A DNA stretch of 64,000 nt from Aliiroseovarius subalbicans (GTDB lineage: Bacteria > Pseudomonadota > Alphaproteobacteria > Rhodobacterales > Rhodobacteraceae): positions 930,001 to 994,000 of the forward strand of contig NZ_JALBYQ010000001.1 of assembly GCF_022678625.1 (NCBI RefSeq), given 5' to 3'. The notes beneath the pieces were generated by a model. The model was given only the letters and a program-made list of their open reading frames with translations. It was not told the origin of the DNA and made no database searches. The position numbers and the translations under genes were made by a program. Shown piece by piece: positions 1 to 8,255 of this stretch. Each line of letters starts with the position of its first letter. Within the stretch, counting starts at the first letter, position 1.

Positions 1-669
1 CAGCAGAAGGTCAAAGAAACCTGCGTCCCCTTGCTTGTGGTCCACCACGTTCCGGTTCAGCGCAAAGGGATGGTTTTTCGGCAGGGATTTGAACACTTTG
101 CGCGCCTCCCGCAGCTTGTCCTTGGGCGACATCCCGTCAAACAGCGCGGCAAAGGCATCCTGAAGCGGATACACGCCGGACCGCCCGAACGGGGCATAGA
201 CCATGAAGCCCAGCCCGCCCCCCGGCGCCAGCGCCCGGCCCAGCGCGTCAAACCCGTCCTGCGGCCTTGGCAGGTGATGCAGCACCCCGCAGCAGTCGAT
301 GTAATCGAACTGCCCCATCTCTGGCGCGTCCAGAAGGCTGCCGGTGACAAAAGTGATGCCCTTCAGCCCACGCACGCGCGCGCGTTCTTCGGCAATGGCG
401 CGCGAGGCGCTGGACAGATCGACATAGGTGATCTCATAGGGCCGCTTGGCCATGGTCATGACCTGGGCCAGCTGGATCAGCGCATCCCCGGTACCGCCCC
501 CCGCGACCAGTGCCTTCAACGGCTCACGCCAATTGCGCGCACCGTTCCACAGGAAATGATCCATTTCCAGCGGGTGCGACGGGGATCCATTGACAAGGCG
601 ACGACGCTCCTCGTTCGGATCCCGCGCGGGATAGGGAAAGGCTTCGTATTGCGCTTTGACGTCGTTCAT
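1..669 (-). CDS. class I SAM-dependent methyltransferase, C-terminus cut by window edge
   Basis: The minus-strand frame is open from an ATG at 669 to the left edge, giving 223 codons without a stop, so the C-terminus lies outside the window. The N-terminus reads MNDVKAQYEAFPYPARDP, then a glycine-rich SAM-binding loop (VAGGGTGD, about residues 50-57), an acidic residue at the end of the second strand (TYVDLS), and a CCGVLHHLP segment typical of class I methyltransferases. The substrate cannot be told. The opposite-strand open frame over the same bases lacks any such motif and is taken as its shadow. Confidence 0.85.
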   Translation of the reverse strand, partial: MNDVKAQYEAFPYPARDPNEERRRLVNGSPSHPLEMDHFLWNGARNWREPLKALVAGGGTGDALIQLAQVMTMAKRPYEITYVDLSSASRAIAEERARVRGLKGITFVTGSLLDAPEMGQFDYIDCCGVLHHLPRPQDGFDALGRALAPGGGLGFMVYAPFGRSGVYPLQDAFAALFDGMSPKDKLREARKVFKSLPKNHPFALNRNVVDHKQGDAGFFDLLL

Positions 670-883
670 CCCTTGGGCCCCTGTCCGAATTTTGCGCGCA
701 GTTTGCCGGGTCCGGAGCCAAATGGCCAGAGCCTGTCAGGTGTTTCCATTTTGAGGATACTCTGCGGGGCCGCACCGGGAAAACGGCTGCAATTGTGGCA
801 ATAACTTCACCGAAATTTACCTTTTTCGCCTCACTGTTTCCAAATCACGACCTCATTGGCTGAGTATTGTTCAGAAGAGAGAG

Positions 884-902
884 CCAATGGACAGGCCATT
901 GG
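884..902. repeat. short inverted repeat in the gap before a small ORF
   Basis: CCAATGG and CCATTGG (perfect 7-bp arms) are separated by ACAGG. The repeat sits in a roughly 250-bp A/T-richer gap between the divergent methyltransferase gene and the small ORF at 922. It could be an operator, but nothing ties it to a regulator. Confidence 0.3.
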
Positions 903-921
903 ACACCATCAAGGCAGAGTT

Positions 922-1134
922 ATGAGCACCTATACGAGCATACAAAAAACATCGCTCTTCCGCCTGCAGGCACAGATGGCAGAGCACCGGCTGGTGCGTG
1001 CCTTTCGGCAACGTGGCTGGCTGCGCACCCTGCGCGGAAAGATCGATTTTGGTGAACGCCGCGCCACGCATGGGGTGAAACGCATCCGCCATTGGCAAGA
1101 TGGAGGTTTCATCACGATGAAACTGCCAGCCTGA
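922..1134 (+). CDS. small hypothetical protein (70 aa)
   Basis: The ORF begins at an ATG in the context GGCAGAGTT and encodes a basic 70-residue peptide rich in Arg and aromatic residues (RAFRQRGWLRTL). It has no signal peptide, membrane segment or recognised domain. A longer in-frame start at 856 exists but lies in the A/T-rich gap with no ribosome site. The next gene, at 1188, follows on the same strand after 53 bp. I do not recognise it. The competing minus-strand ORF here looks less protein-like. It is a weak call. Confidence 0.35.
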   Translation: MSTYTSIQKTSLFRLQAQMAEHRLVRAFRQRGWLRTLRGKIDFGERRATHGVKRIRHWQDGGFITMKLPA

Positions 1135-1187
1135 GCAATGGTACCGGTCTGCCCCATCGCGGGCCGTCATGAAAAAAGGGGGCCACC

Positions 1188-2012
1188 ATGGACCTGAGCG
1201 AGATCGAAACCACCTTGCTTTTCACAATGCTGCCCGAGGTCGACTTTGATGCCCTGCGCACGCGGCTGAACACCCGGCTTGCGTCACTTGGCTTGGTCCT
1301 CCACCCGGCGGTGGTGCCCGAACCGGGCTGTGCGATCTTCACCGGGTCCGGGCTTCAACTCCTGATCACCACGGACGCCGCTCCTCTGGGGGCCGAGGCG
1401 TTCGGCGGCGCCATCGCTCCGGACACGACACCGGCCAACCGGGCCGCGTTGACCGGTATCGTGGCTCGGCATGGCGCCCATCTGACAATCACGATCTGTC
1501 ACCTAGCGGACGAAGACGTGGCCGACATCACCACCGCCCGCGACAGGCTTCAGCTGGCCCATATCACCGCGGCGGAGCTGGCGCGGCTGCGTTCTCCACT
1601 GGCCGTGCACTGGCAACCCAGCAACCGCCTGATGCAACGCGCTGCCTTTGAGGCGATGGTCGAAGACGACACCCCGCTGGAGCTGTTTCTGTTCCCCGTG
1701 GACGAAGTCACCGGACCGCGCAAGACGCCCGGTCTACGACTTCACGGAGCACGCGTCTGGCTTGGTGCCGAGTTGCACGCCCAATTTGGCGCCCTGCCCC
1801 GCGACGTCGTGCGCCGTGCTGCTCTGGCCTTCGTGAAAGCCGCTTGCGGCAGTGAAACCCTGATCACCGGGCAGAGCTTTCATCATGCCGGTCAGGTGTT
1901 TCGTATCGCGCACGCGCCTCGGGGCAGCCGGATCGACTTGATCCCGGCGGCGCAATCCCCGCTGCCGATCGCACCATCGCCACGCGCACCAATCCACAGA
2001 CCCGCGGCCTGA
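1188..2012 (+). CDS. hypothetical protein, loosely DUF4261-like
   Basis: This is a 274-residue cytosolic-looking protein preceded by GGGGGCCACC. It has no signal peptide or membrane segment. The N-terminal half (LLFTMLPEVDFDAL, then a strand-rich stretch ending GAHLTITICHLAD) and the C-terminal half (a hydrophobic LFLFPVDEVTG, then a segment with the TPGLRLHG turn) recall the layout of DUF4261 proteins, which are often found near type VI secretion genes. No such genes are visible here. The family link is a guess from overall pattern. The C-terminus is proline-rich and probably disordered. It ends 8 bp from the convergent gene at 2020. Confidence 0.6.
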   Translation: MDLSEIETTLLFTMLPEVDFDALRTRLNTRLASLGLVLHPAVVPEPGCAIFTGSGLQLLITTDAAPLGAEAFGGAIAPDTTPANRAALTGIVARHGAHLTITICHLADEDVADITTARDRLQLAHITAAELARLRSPLAVHWQPSNRLMQRAAFEAMVEDDTPLELFLFPVDEVTGPRKTPGLRLHGARVWLGAELHAQFGALPRDVVRRAALAFVKAACGSETLITGQSFHHAGQVFRIAHAPRGSRIDLIPAAQSPLPIAPSPRAPIHRPAA

Positions 2013-2019
2013 ACCCGGT

Positions 2020-2799
2020 TCAGCGGGTTTCGCCAAGCAGGTGCAGATCCTCGTCACTCAGCACACTGAAAGGCACCACGTAGGTGTGGATCGAAAACAC
2101 GACCGCATCGGATTTTGCCAGTCGCAGCATGCTCTGACGTTCGACCCGTTTCCATTTCGGCCCGGTGATTTCACGGCTGCGCCGGTCTTCTTCGCGGCGC
2201 GGTTGATGCAGTTCGGGATCGCCGTAGGTCAGTTGGTTGGCCCGCCACATCGGCCGGCCGACACGGATGCCGTCAAACAACCGTTGCACCCGCCTGGCGA
2301 TATCCGCTGTATAAGCCGCCACTGGGACGTGAATCGCGATCATCGGCTTCATGAACTTCTGTGACAGCGTCCAGCTGGCCGGAAAACACAGAACTGCTCC
2401 GGTCAGAACGTGTTCCTCGCCCCGTTTCTGCATCAGGACAAGATCCTCCTGCACCAGCGCGCCGCAGGTCTCCAGCGGTCGGGAACGGTCAGCCTTCACC
2501 ACGCGCCCGTCCGGGCAGGTGATCCGGTCCCCATGACGTTGAAACCCGTCCTTACCCTCAATCTCTTCCAGCACCCTGTCCAGCAGCTCCTCGGCCGCCG
2601 GGCGCGCAGATGGATCAAGCCGCACCACTGCGGCGCCCTTGTCGGTCATCAGCCTGACCCGGTGCGCCATTTGCGCGCCATAGGCGTCATCCATCTGCAA
2701 CCACTCGCCCGGTGCTACCGGGTTCAACCCCGGCAGGCGGCGGGTGCGTTCCTCGGCCCAGGGTTTGACCGGCAGAACCGTCTGACAAATCTCGACCAT
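2020..2799 (-). CDS. DUF3445 / heme-dependent oxidative N-demethylase-like protein
   Basis: The protein has 259 residues from the ATG at 2799, which has a strong AAGGGGGGCACG ribosome site. An upstream extension to 2907 would overlap dddP and is rejected. The sequence carries features I associate with the DUF3445/HODM-alpha family: an N-terminal LPGLNPVAPGEWLQ, a central AVLCFPASWTLSQKF, and a late RQSMLRLAKSDAVVFSIHTYV. Members studied elsewhere demethylate small methylated amines with heme. Here the gene stands alone without partner subunits, so its substrate is unknown. It is divergent from dddP with 106 bp between the starts, so the two may share regulation. The sarcosine oxidase operon at 33 kb would fit a wider N-methyl catabolism. 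Confidence 0.75.
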   Translation of the reverse strand: MVEICQTVLPVKPWAEERTRRLPGLNPVAPGEWLQMDDAYGAQMAHRVRLMTDKGAAVVRLDPSARPAAEELLDRVLEEIEGKDGFQRHGDRITCPDGRVVKADRSRPLETCGALVQEDLVLMQKRGEEHVLTGAVLCFPASWTLSQKFMKPMIAIHVPVAAYTADIARRVQRLFDGIRVGRPMWRANQLTYGDPELHQPRREEDRRSREITGPKWKRVERQSMLRLAKSDAVVFSIHTYVVPFSVLSDEDLHLLGETR

Positions 2800-2905
2800 C
2801 GTGCCCCCCTTGTTCAAACGCGACACTGGCGCGGCGCAAACGGGAAGGCAAGCGGGCAAGGGGTCACTAGCGTTGAAGGAACGGATTTCAAACAGGGGAC
2901 CCGCC

Positions 2906-4249
2906 ATGAATGATCATTACCGCGATACGCGCAAGATCGACCCGACCCGGGGTGACCGATTGGGTGATGGCACGCCGAACGATAAGGACAGGATCGAAAT
3001 CGGCCCCACCCTGATGGCCTTTCGCGAATGGGAAGCGGCCGGGCTGACCCTGCCGAACCTGGAACGAATGCGCGAATATCGCTGGAAACGGTTGACGCAG
3101 CACATCGTCGATCGCGGCTATGCTGGGCTGCTCATGTTCGACCCGCTGAACATCCGCTATGCGACCGACAGCACCAACATGCAGCTGTGGAACACCCACA
3201 ACCCGTTTCGCGCCGTGCTGCTGTGCGCCGATGGCTACATGGTGATCTGGGACTACAAGAACGCGCCATTTCTGAGTAAATTCAACCCGTTGGTACGTGA
3301 ACAACGCTCTGGCGCCGACCTGTTTTATTTCGATCGCGGCGACAAGATCGACGTCGCCGCCGACGTCTTCGCCAACGAAGTGCGCGTTCTGCTGGCTGAA
3401 CATGCGGGCGGAAACAAACGCCTGGCGGTCGACAAGATCATGCTGCATGGGCTGCGCGCACTAGAGGCGCAGGGCTTCGAGATCATGGAAGGCGAAGAGG
3501 TCACGGAAAAGTCCCGCGCGGTCAAAGGCCCGGACGAGATCCTGGCGATGCGCTGTGCATCGCTCGCCTGCGAAAACGCGGTGGCCGAGATGGAGCGCTT
3601 TGCCCGTGCGCAGGTGCCTTTGGGCAAGACCAGTGAAGACGACATCTGGGCGGTGCTTCACGCCGAGAACATCAAGCGCGGCGGTGAATGGATCGAAACG
3701 CGGCTTCTGGCGTCTGGCCAACGGACCAATCCGTGGTTCCAGGAATGCGGCCCGCGCGTGGTTCAGAACAATGAAATCGTCGCCTTCGATACCGATCTGG
3801 TCGGCTCCTATGGCATCTGTGTCGACATTTCCCGCACCTGGTGGATCGGGGATGAAAAGCCCACGAATTCCATGGTTTATGCAATGCAACATGCGCATGA
3901 ACACATTATGCAGAACATGGAGATGCTGAAACCCGGCGTCACGATCAATGAATTGGTTGCGGGCTGTCATCAGCTTGATGATGCGTTCTGGGGCCAGAAA
4001 TACGGCTGCCTGATGCATGGCGTCGGCCTGTGCGATGAATGGCCCCTGGTGGCCTATCATGACAAGCATGTGGACGGCGCGTTCGACTATGCCCTCGAGC
4101 CCGGCATGGTGTTGTGCGTCGAGGCGCTGGTGGGCGAAGACGGCGGCAGCTTCTCGATCAAGCTTGAAGATCAGGTTTTGATCACCGAAGACGGCTTTGA
4201 AAACCTGACGAAATACCCCTTCGACCCGGTGTTGATGGGACAGGCCTGA
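2906..4249 (+). CDS. dddP: DMSP lyase DddP (M24 peptidase fold)
   Basis: The 447-residue protein cleaves dimethylsulfoniopropionate to dimethyl sulfide plus acrylate. It belongs to the M24 'pita-bread' metalloprotein fold. Iron ligands known for roseobacter DddP fall at the same positions here: D295 and D297 (FDTD), D307 (VDIS), H371 (MHGVG), E406 (CVEAL) and E421 (LEDQ). The catalytic D377 is present in GLCDEWP. The N-terminal HYRDTRKIDPTRGDRLGD is the DddP signature and distinguishes it from prolidases. The start at 2906 follows AGGGGACCCGCC. An in-frame extension to 2801 runs into the divergent promoter and is not used. No DMSP transporter or acrylate genes are adjacent. Confidence 0.95.
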   Translation: MNDHYRDTRKIDPTRGDRLGDGTPNDKDRIEIGPTLMAFREWEAAGLTLPNLERMREYRWKRLTQHIVDRGYAGLLMFDPLNIRYATDSTNMQLWNTHNPFRAVLLCADGYMVIWDYKNAPFLSKFNPLVREQRSGADLFYFDRGDKIDVAADVFANEVRVLLAEHAGGNKRLAVDKIMLHGLRALEAQGFEIMEGEEVTEKSRAVKGPDEILAMRCASLACENAVAEMERFARAQVPLGKTSEDDIWAVLHAENIKRGGEWIETRLLASGQRTNPWFQECGPRVVQNNEIVAFDTDLVGSYGICVDISRTWWIGDEKPTNSMVYAMQHAHEHIMQNMEMLKPGVTINELVAGCHQLDDAFWGQKYGCLMHGVGLCDEWPLVAYHDKHVDGAFDYALEPGMVLCVEALVGEDGGSFSIKLEDQVLITEDGFENLTKYPFDPVLMGQA

Positions 4250-4269
4250 CAAGGCGGCGGGCGCGGTCA

Positions 4270-4311
4270 TTGATATTTATCAAGGTAGATGCGGAATGTT
4301 TGCGCTATAAT
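4270..4311 (+). promoter_or_regulatory. class II FNR/FnrL-dependent promoter of the cytochrome c gene
   Basis: TTGATATTTATCAA at 4270-4283 is a perfect match to the FNR consensus TTGAT-N4-ATCAA. A perfect -10 hexamer TATAAT lies at 4306-4311. Counting seven bases on, transcription would start near 4318, which places the centre of the FNR site at about -41.5, the classical class II activating position. The cytochrome c start codon is at 4379. Oxygen-limited induction is therefore predicted. Confidence 0.88.
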
Positions 4312-4378
4312 TCCGCTACGTGGAATCCCAACCTGCCGATAATCGGCAACCGCGTGAACACGAAGAGGAGGGTAAGTT

Positions 4379-4789
4379 ATGTTGAACACGTTCCTTCGTT
4401 CCTGCAGCGCCGTCGCATTGATCGGACTGGTGAGTGTCGGAACCGCCGTGGCCGACGACCTCGGCAAGGGCGAATACCTGACGTATTGTGCAAGCTGTCA
4501 TGGCGCTGACGCCATGGGGGGCGGTGCGATTGCTGAGTTCATGTCCGTTCGGGTCCCTGATCTGACCAAAATCGCAGAACGCAACGACGGGGCATTCCCG
4601 TTTCTGGACGTTGTGCACATGGTCGATGGCCGCTCTGGTGTGATGGCCCACGGGACTGAAATGCCCGTCTGGGGCGACCGCTTCACCGCCGAAACCGGCG
4701 AACCGATGATCGGTGATCTGAGTGCGATCTACGAGGTGCGCGGCCGCGTCCTGTCGCTTGTTTCGTATCTGGAATCGATCCAGAAATGA
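4379..4789 (+). CDS. c-type cytochrome, class I, periplasmic
   Basis: The 136-residue precursor has a signal peptide (hydrophobic core about residues 8-20, cleavage after TAVA near residue 25) and one heme-binding CASCH motif at residues 37-41. M95 in HGTEMPVWGD is the likely sixth heme ligand. It is a small soluble electron carrier of the periplasm. GAAGAGGAGGG upstream is a very strong ribosome site. The gene is monocistronic, with a class II FNR promoter in front and a hairpin terminator behind, so it probably serves microaerobic or anaerobic respiration. Its redox partner is not encoded nearby. Confidence 0.9.
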   Translation: MLNTFLRSCSAVALIGLVSVGTAVADDLGKGEYLTYCASCHGADAMGGGAIAEFMSVRVPDLTKIAERNDGAFPFLDVVHMVDGRSGVMAHGTEMPVWGDRFTAETGEPMIGDLSAIYEVRGRVLSLVSYLESIQK

Positions 4790-4811
4790 CCGGATAGACG
4801 CGAAAGCGTCC

Positions 4812-4850
4812 GGTCGGGCCTTCGCACAGCGGGGGCCCGGCCCTGTTTTG
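4812..4850 (+). terminator. likely rho-independent terminator of the cytochrome c gene
   Basis: The arms GGTCGGGCC (4812-4820) and GGCCCGGCC (4834-4842) can pair with one G-T wobble and are followed by CTGTTTTG. A smaller hairpin with a GAAA loop (GACGC/GCGTC) lies just before it. Confidence 0.65.
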
Positions 4851-4864
4851 GCCCTAGGCTGGCG

Positions 4865-5794
4865 TTACCAGGCAAGATCAAACCGGGCCAGGATACCGAA
4901 ATGATCCGAGCCCAACAGCGGCAGGCGTTGTGTTTCGCCCTGCCCGCTGACCAGAACATGGTCAATTGGCACACGCAACCAACCGCCTGCTTTCATAAGG
5001 CTCACATGCGGGCGCCCGATGCGGCGGGTGTTTGACGCCTCTGCGACGTCTCGCATCATGTGTGACCACGGGACCATGTTGAAATCCCCGCCAATCGCGA
5101 TCGGGCCGTCCAATGTGGCCAGCACCGGCAGCAGGCGCGCGGCTTGGCTGGCCTGACTGTTGGGCCATGGCCAGTGCAGGTGGATCGACACAACCCAGAC
5201 CGGTCCTTCCGGAGTCGAGACCTGCATCCCCGCCATCCCGTCATGTTCGGCGCAAAAGGCGGTGTCACGGATCACCGGCCAGCGCGACGCGACCGCCACA
5301 CCGCCGATAGTTTCAAACGGGCAAAACTGCTGCGCCGGATAGGTATCGCCCAGCGTGTCGAACAGGGCCAGGTTCACGCCGCTGACCTCTTGCAAGGTCA
5401 CGAAATCCGGTTTGTGCAACAGGATATCCTGCCCAAGGCGCGCCGGGCTGGGCATGCGAAACAGCATGTTCTTCTGATAAAGGCTCAGACTGGCGCCATT
5501 GGGGGAGGCATCCGCTCCACCCAATGCCCACAGGATCGGCACGAGCGCCACCGCACCTGCGCTGAGGTTCACAAGGGCCAGTAAGGGTCGGCGGCCCGCC
5601 AAAAGGCCGAGTGCCGCAAGCACAAGCACCGCGGCCAGATGGGGCCGCAAAACCGCCAAGGAATCGCCCATCGGATGCAGCGCGCCCAGATATCCGCCAA
5701 CAAGCGCCACAAGACCCATCACGGTCGCGTATGTCATGAACCGTATCAGCACGCCTCTTGGTATCGCGAAAAACACTCTGGGGGAACGCCGCAT
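4865..5794 (-). CDS. membrane-anchored endonuclease/exonuclease/phosphatase family protein
   Basis: The 309-residue protein has about three N-terminal membrane segments (residues 15-105) followed by an EEP-fold domain. Fold landmarks are LQEV (metal-binding Glu), the WVVSIHLHWP strand, GGDFNMVPWS (catalytic Asp-Asn pair), IDHVLV and the terminal SDHFGI (Asp-His pair). These are the residues used by this superfamily for phosphodiester or phosphomonoester cleavage. The substrate is unknown. The start at 5794 was chosen by frame and by GAGGTG immediately upstream, but a start further in (5738 region) is possible. A longer open frame extending to 6793 runs antisense through the next gene and is not real. 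Confidence 0.85.
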   Translation of the reverse strand: MRRSPRVFFAIPRGVLIRFMTYATVMGLVALVGGYLGALHPMGDSLAVLRPHLAAVLVLAALGLLAGRRPLLALVNLSAGAVALVPILWALGGADASPNGASLSLYQKNMLFRMPSPARLGQDILLHKPDFVTLQEVSGVNLALFDTLGDTYPAQQFCPFETIGGVAVASRWPVIRDTAFCAEHDGMAGMQVSTPEGPVWVVSIHLHWPWPNSQASQAARLLPVLATLDGPIAIGGDFNMVPWSHMMRDVAEASNTRRIGRPHVSLMKAGGWLRVPIDHVLVSGQGETQRLPLLGSDHFGILARFDLAW

Positions 5795-5882
5795 CACCTC
5801 GACGTGAGCGACCCGTTGCCGACCTTGCGCGAAACCCCGCCATGCTCCTATCTGGACGTCAGACCCTAAGCGGAGCCAAACA

Positions 5883-7094
5883 ATGAAAACCGAAAAGATC
5901 ACCTTCACCGGACATGATGGCAGCGAATTGGCCGCGCGGCTGGACCTTCCCGACGGGCCGCATCTGGCCACCGCGCTGTTTGCGCATTGCTTCACTTGCT
6001 CCAAGGACATCCTGCCCGCGCGCCGGATCGCCGCCCGGCTTGCCGGGGCGGGCATTGCAGTGCTGCGGTTCGATTTCACCGGGCTGGGCCATTCCGAGGG
6101 GGAGTTTGAGAACACGACCTTCACCTCGAACGTCGCGGACCTTAGAGCCGCCTGCGCAGCACTGTCGGACCGGGGCATGGCGCCTTCGCTTCTGATCGGC
6201 CATTCGCTGGGCGGGGCAGCGGTGTTGAAGGCCGCAGGTGTGATGGTGGATGTAAAGGCGGTTGTGACCTTGGGGGCGCCCTTCGCACCGAACCACGTCA
6301 CCCACAATTTCGCCGACCATCTTGAAGAAATCATGAAGGATGGCGTGGCCGAAGTCGACCTGGGCGGGCGCCCATTTCGCATCGGCAAAGACTTCCTTGA
6401 CGATATCGCCGCGACAGAGCTGACGCCTGCCATCACCCATCTGAACGCGGCCCTGCTGGTGATGCACGCGCCACTGGACCAAGTGGTTGGGATCGAGAAC
6501 GCGCAGGAGATTTTCGTCACTGCGCGCCACCCGAAAAGCTTTGTCACGCTCGACGATGCCGACCACCTGCTTTCACTGGCCGATGATGCCGAATACGCCG
6601 CTGGGGTGATCACCGCCTGGGCCAGGCGGTATCTTGACCTGTCCCCACCCGCCCCGCCCCCAGGGGTGCCCGAAGGCATCGTGCGGGTAAGCGAAGCAGA
6701 CCCGAACGGGTTCTTGCAAGACGTGAGCTCGGGGCCGCTGCACCACGCGTTGGCGGATGAGCCGCTGGCGTATGGCGGAACCAACAAAGGCATGTCGCCC
6801 TATGGGTTCGTGGCCGCCGGGCTGGGCGCCTGCACGTCGATGACGATCCGCATGTATGCGCGGCGCAAAGGCTGGCCGCTGAGCGGGGTGCGCGTGGACG
6901 TGAGCCACGACAAGGTGCACGCGCAGGACGCCGAAACCGGACGCAGTGAAAAGATCGACACGTTCAGTCGCAGCATTCATCTGAGCGGGGAGCTGAGCGA
7001 CGTTCAACGCCAGCGCTTGCTGGAAATCGCTGACAAATGCCCGGTTCACAAGACCCTGGAGCATTCCAGCCGGATCGAAACCCGTCTGGCGTGA
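5883..7094 (+). CDS. bifunctional alpha/beta hydrolase - OsmC family protein
   Basis: The 403-residue protein is a fusion. Residues 1-255 form an alpha/beta hydrolase with the nucleophile elbow GHSLGG (S108) and an oxyanion segment AHCFTCSKD near residue 34. Residues 270-403 form an OsmC/Ohr-type domain with the paired redox cysteines C317 (GACTSM) and C386 (KCPVH). OsmC proteins reduce organic hydroperoxides. The hydrolase part may release or process an ester substrate of the same molecule. The fused architecture is known in several proteobacteria, so it is not an assembly fault. It is preceded by GCGGAGCC and followed by a double hairpin. Confidence 0.9.
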   Translation: MKTEKITFTGHDGSELAARLDLPDGPHLATALFAHCFTCSKDILPARRIAARLAGAGIAVLRFDFTGLGHSEGEFENTTFTSNVADLRAACAALSDRGMAPSLLIGHSLGGAAVLKAAGVMVDVKAVVTLGAPFAPNHVTHNFADHLEEIMKDGVAEVDLGGRPFRIGKDFLDDIAATELTPAITHLNAALLVMHAPLDQVVGIENAQEIFVTARHPKSFVTLDDADHLLSLADDAEYAAGVITAWARRYLDLSPPAPPPGVPEGIVRVSEADPNGFLQDVSSGPLHHALADEPLAYGGTNKGMSPYGFVAAGLGACTSMTIRMYARRKGWPLSGVRVDVSHDKVHAQDAETGRSEKIDTFSRSIHLSGELSDVQRQRLLEIADKCPVHKTLEHSSRIETRLA

Positions 7095-7095
7095 G

Positions 7096-7142
7096 CCGAA
7101 ATCGTTCAAAAACTTCGGACCGTTTTCTTTGAAAGAAAACGG
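7096..7142 (+). repeat. double-hairpin intergenic element, probable terminator (copy A)
   Basis: Directly after the stop codon, CCGAA (7096-7100) pairs with TTCGG (7114-7118). A second hairpin follows: CCGTTTTCTTT (7120-7130) is the exact reverse complement of AAAGAAAACGG (7132-7142). The same order of two hairpins occurs at 28188 (copy B), also just after a stop codon, and a remnant occurs at 10937. Confidence 0.65.
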
Positions 7143-7205
7143 CACCCGTTCGCCTGAACTGCAATTTCCCTTGACCTTGGCCCCCGGCACGTCAAAAACC
7201 CCCGC

Positions 7206-8255
7206 ATGAGTACAGGACGTTTGACGATTGATCTGGACGCGCTGGCCGCGAACTGGCGCGCACTGGATGGCATGAGTGACGCTTCCGTTCAGACGGCGGC
7301 GGTGGTGAAAGCTGACGGCTATGGGCTGGGTGTGGCCAAGGTGGGCCGCGCGCTTGCCGCAGCTGGCGCGCGGCGCTTTTTCGTGGCGATGTCCGAGGAA
7401 GGTGCCGCCTTGCGCGACGCCCTGGGTCCCGGCCCCGAAATCAGCGTGTTTTCGGGCCACATGTCGGGCGACACCGACATGATCCACGACCTGAACCTTG
7501 TGCCCATGCTGAACTCACTGGACCAGCTGACCCGTCATTTCGAAGCCCTGCCAGGCCACCCGTTCGGCATCCAGCTCGACACCGGAATGAACCGATTGGG
7601 CATGGAACCGGGGGAGTGGGAGGCCATCGCCCCCATCGCATTGGCCCAGGGCCCGACCGTGGTAATGAGCCACCTAGCCTGCGCCGATGAACCCGAGCAC
7701 GCAATGAATGCGCAGCAGCTGGCCGCCTTTCACGCAATGACCGATGGGATCGAGGCACCACGCTCTCTGGCGGCGACCGGGGGTATTCTTCTGGGGCCGG
7801 AGTACCACTTTGACCTGACCCGTCCCGGTATTGGCCTCTATGGCGGTCTGCCGTTTGAAGACGCGCGCATGGTGACCTTCCTTGACCTGCCTGTGGTGCA
7901 GATCCGCGACGTCGCCGCCGGTGAAAGCGTCGGCTATGCCAACAGCTGGGTCGCCGAGAAACCCGCGCGCATCGCCACCCTGTCGGGCGGTTATGCGGAC
8001 GGTCTGCAACGCCATATCTCGAACCAGGCGGTGCTGTTTCACGACGACACGCCCTGCCCCATTGTGGGCCGCGTGTCGATGGACCTGATCGGTGTCGACG
8101 TGACCCACCTGGGCGAAACCCCCAAAGCGCTGACCATCCTTGGACCGCATCAAAGCGTGGACGACCTGGCCCAGGTTGCCGGCACGATCGGGTATGAGAT
8201 CCTGACCCAGCTTGGCCTGCGCTATACCCGTCACTACGCGCGGGGGCGCTCGTGA
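7206..8255 (+). CDS. alr: alanine racemase
   Basis: The 349-residue PLP enzyme interconverts L- and D-alanine for peptidoglycan. K35 in [10 protein letters not shown] is the PLP-binding lysine of the N-terminal TIM barrel. The Tyr of ESVGYANSW and the GYADGLQR and [13 protein letters not shown] segments are conserved C-terminal-domain motifs. Length is normal for the family. No strong ribosome site is visible. The stop overlaps the GTG start of mlaE by four bases (GTGA), so alr is translationally coupled to a lipid-transport operon, linking wall precursor supply and envelope maintenance. Confidence 0.95.
   Translation: MSTGRLTIDLDALAANWRALDGMSDASVQTAAVVKADGYGLGVAKVGRALAAAGARRFFVAMSEEGAALRDALGPGPEISVFSGHMSGDTDMIHDLNLVPMLNSLDQLTRHFEALPGHPFGIQLDTGMNRLGMEPGEWEAIAPIALAQGPTVVMSHLACADEPEHAMNAQQLAAFHAMTDGIEAPRSLAATGGILLGPEYHFDLTRPGIGLYGGLPFEDARMVTFLDLPVVQIRDVAAGESVGYANSWVAEKPARIATLSGGYADGLQRHISNQAVLFHDDTPCPIVGRVSMDLIGVDVTHLGETPKALTILGPHQSVDDLAQVAGTIGYEILTQLGLRYTRHYARGRS

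Noticed and set aside
4865-6793. A 642-codon extension of the nuclease-fold protein
   Set aside because: The N-terminal half is antisense to the hydrolase-OsmC gene and is Ser/Arg-rich. The true start is near 5794.
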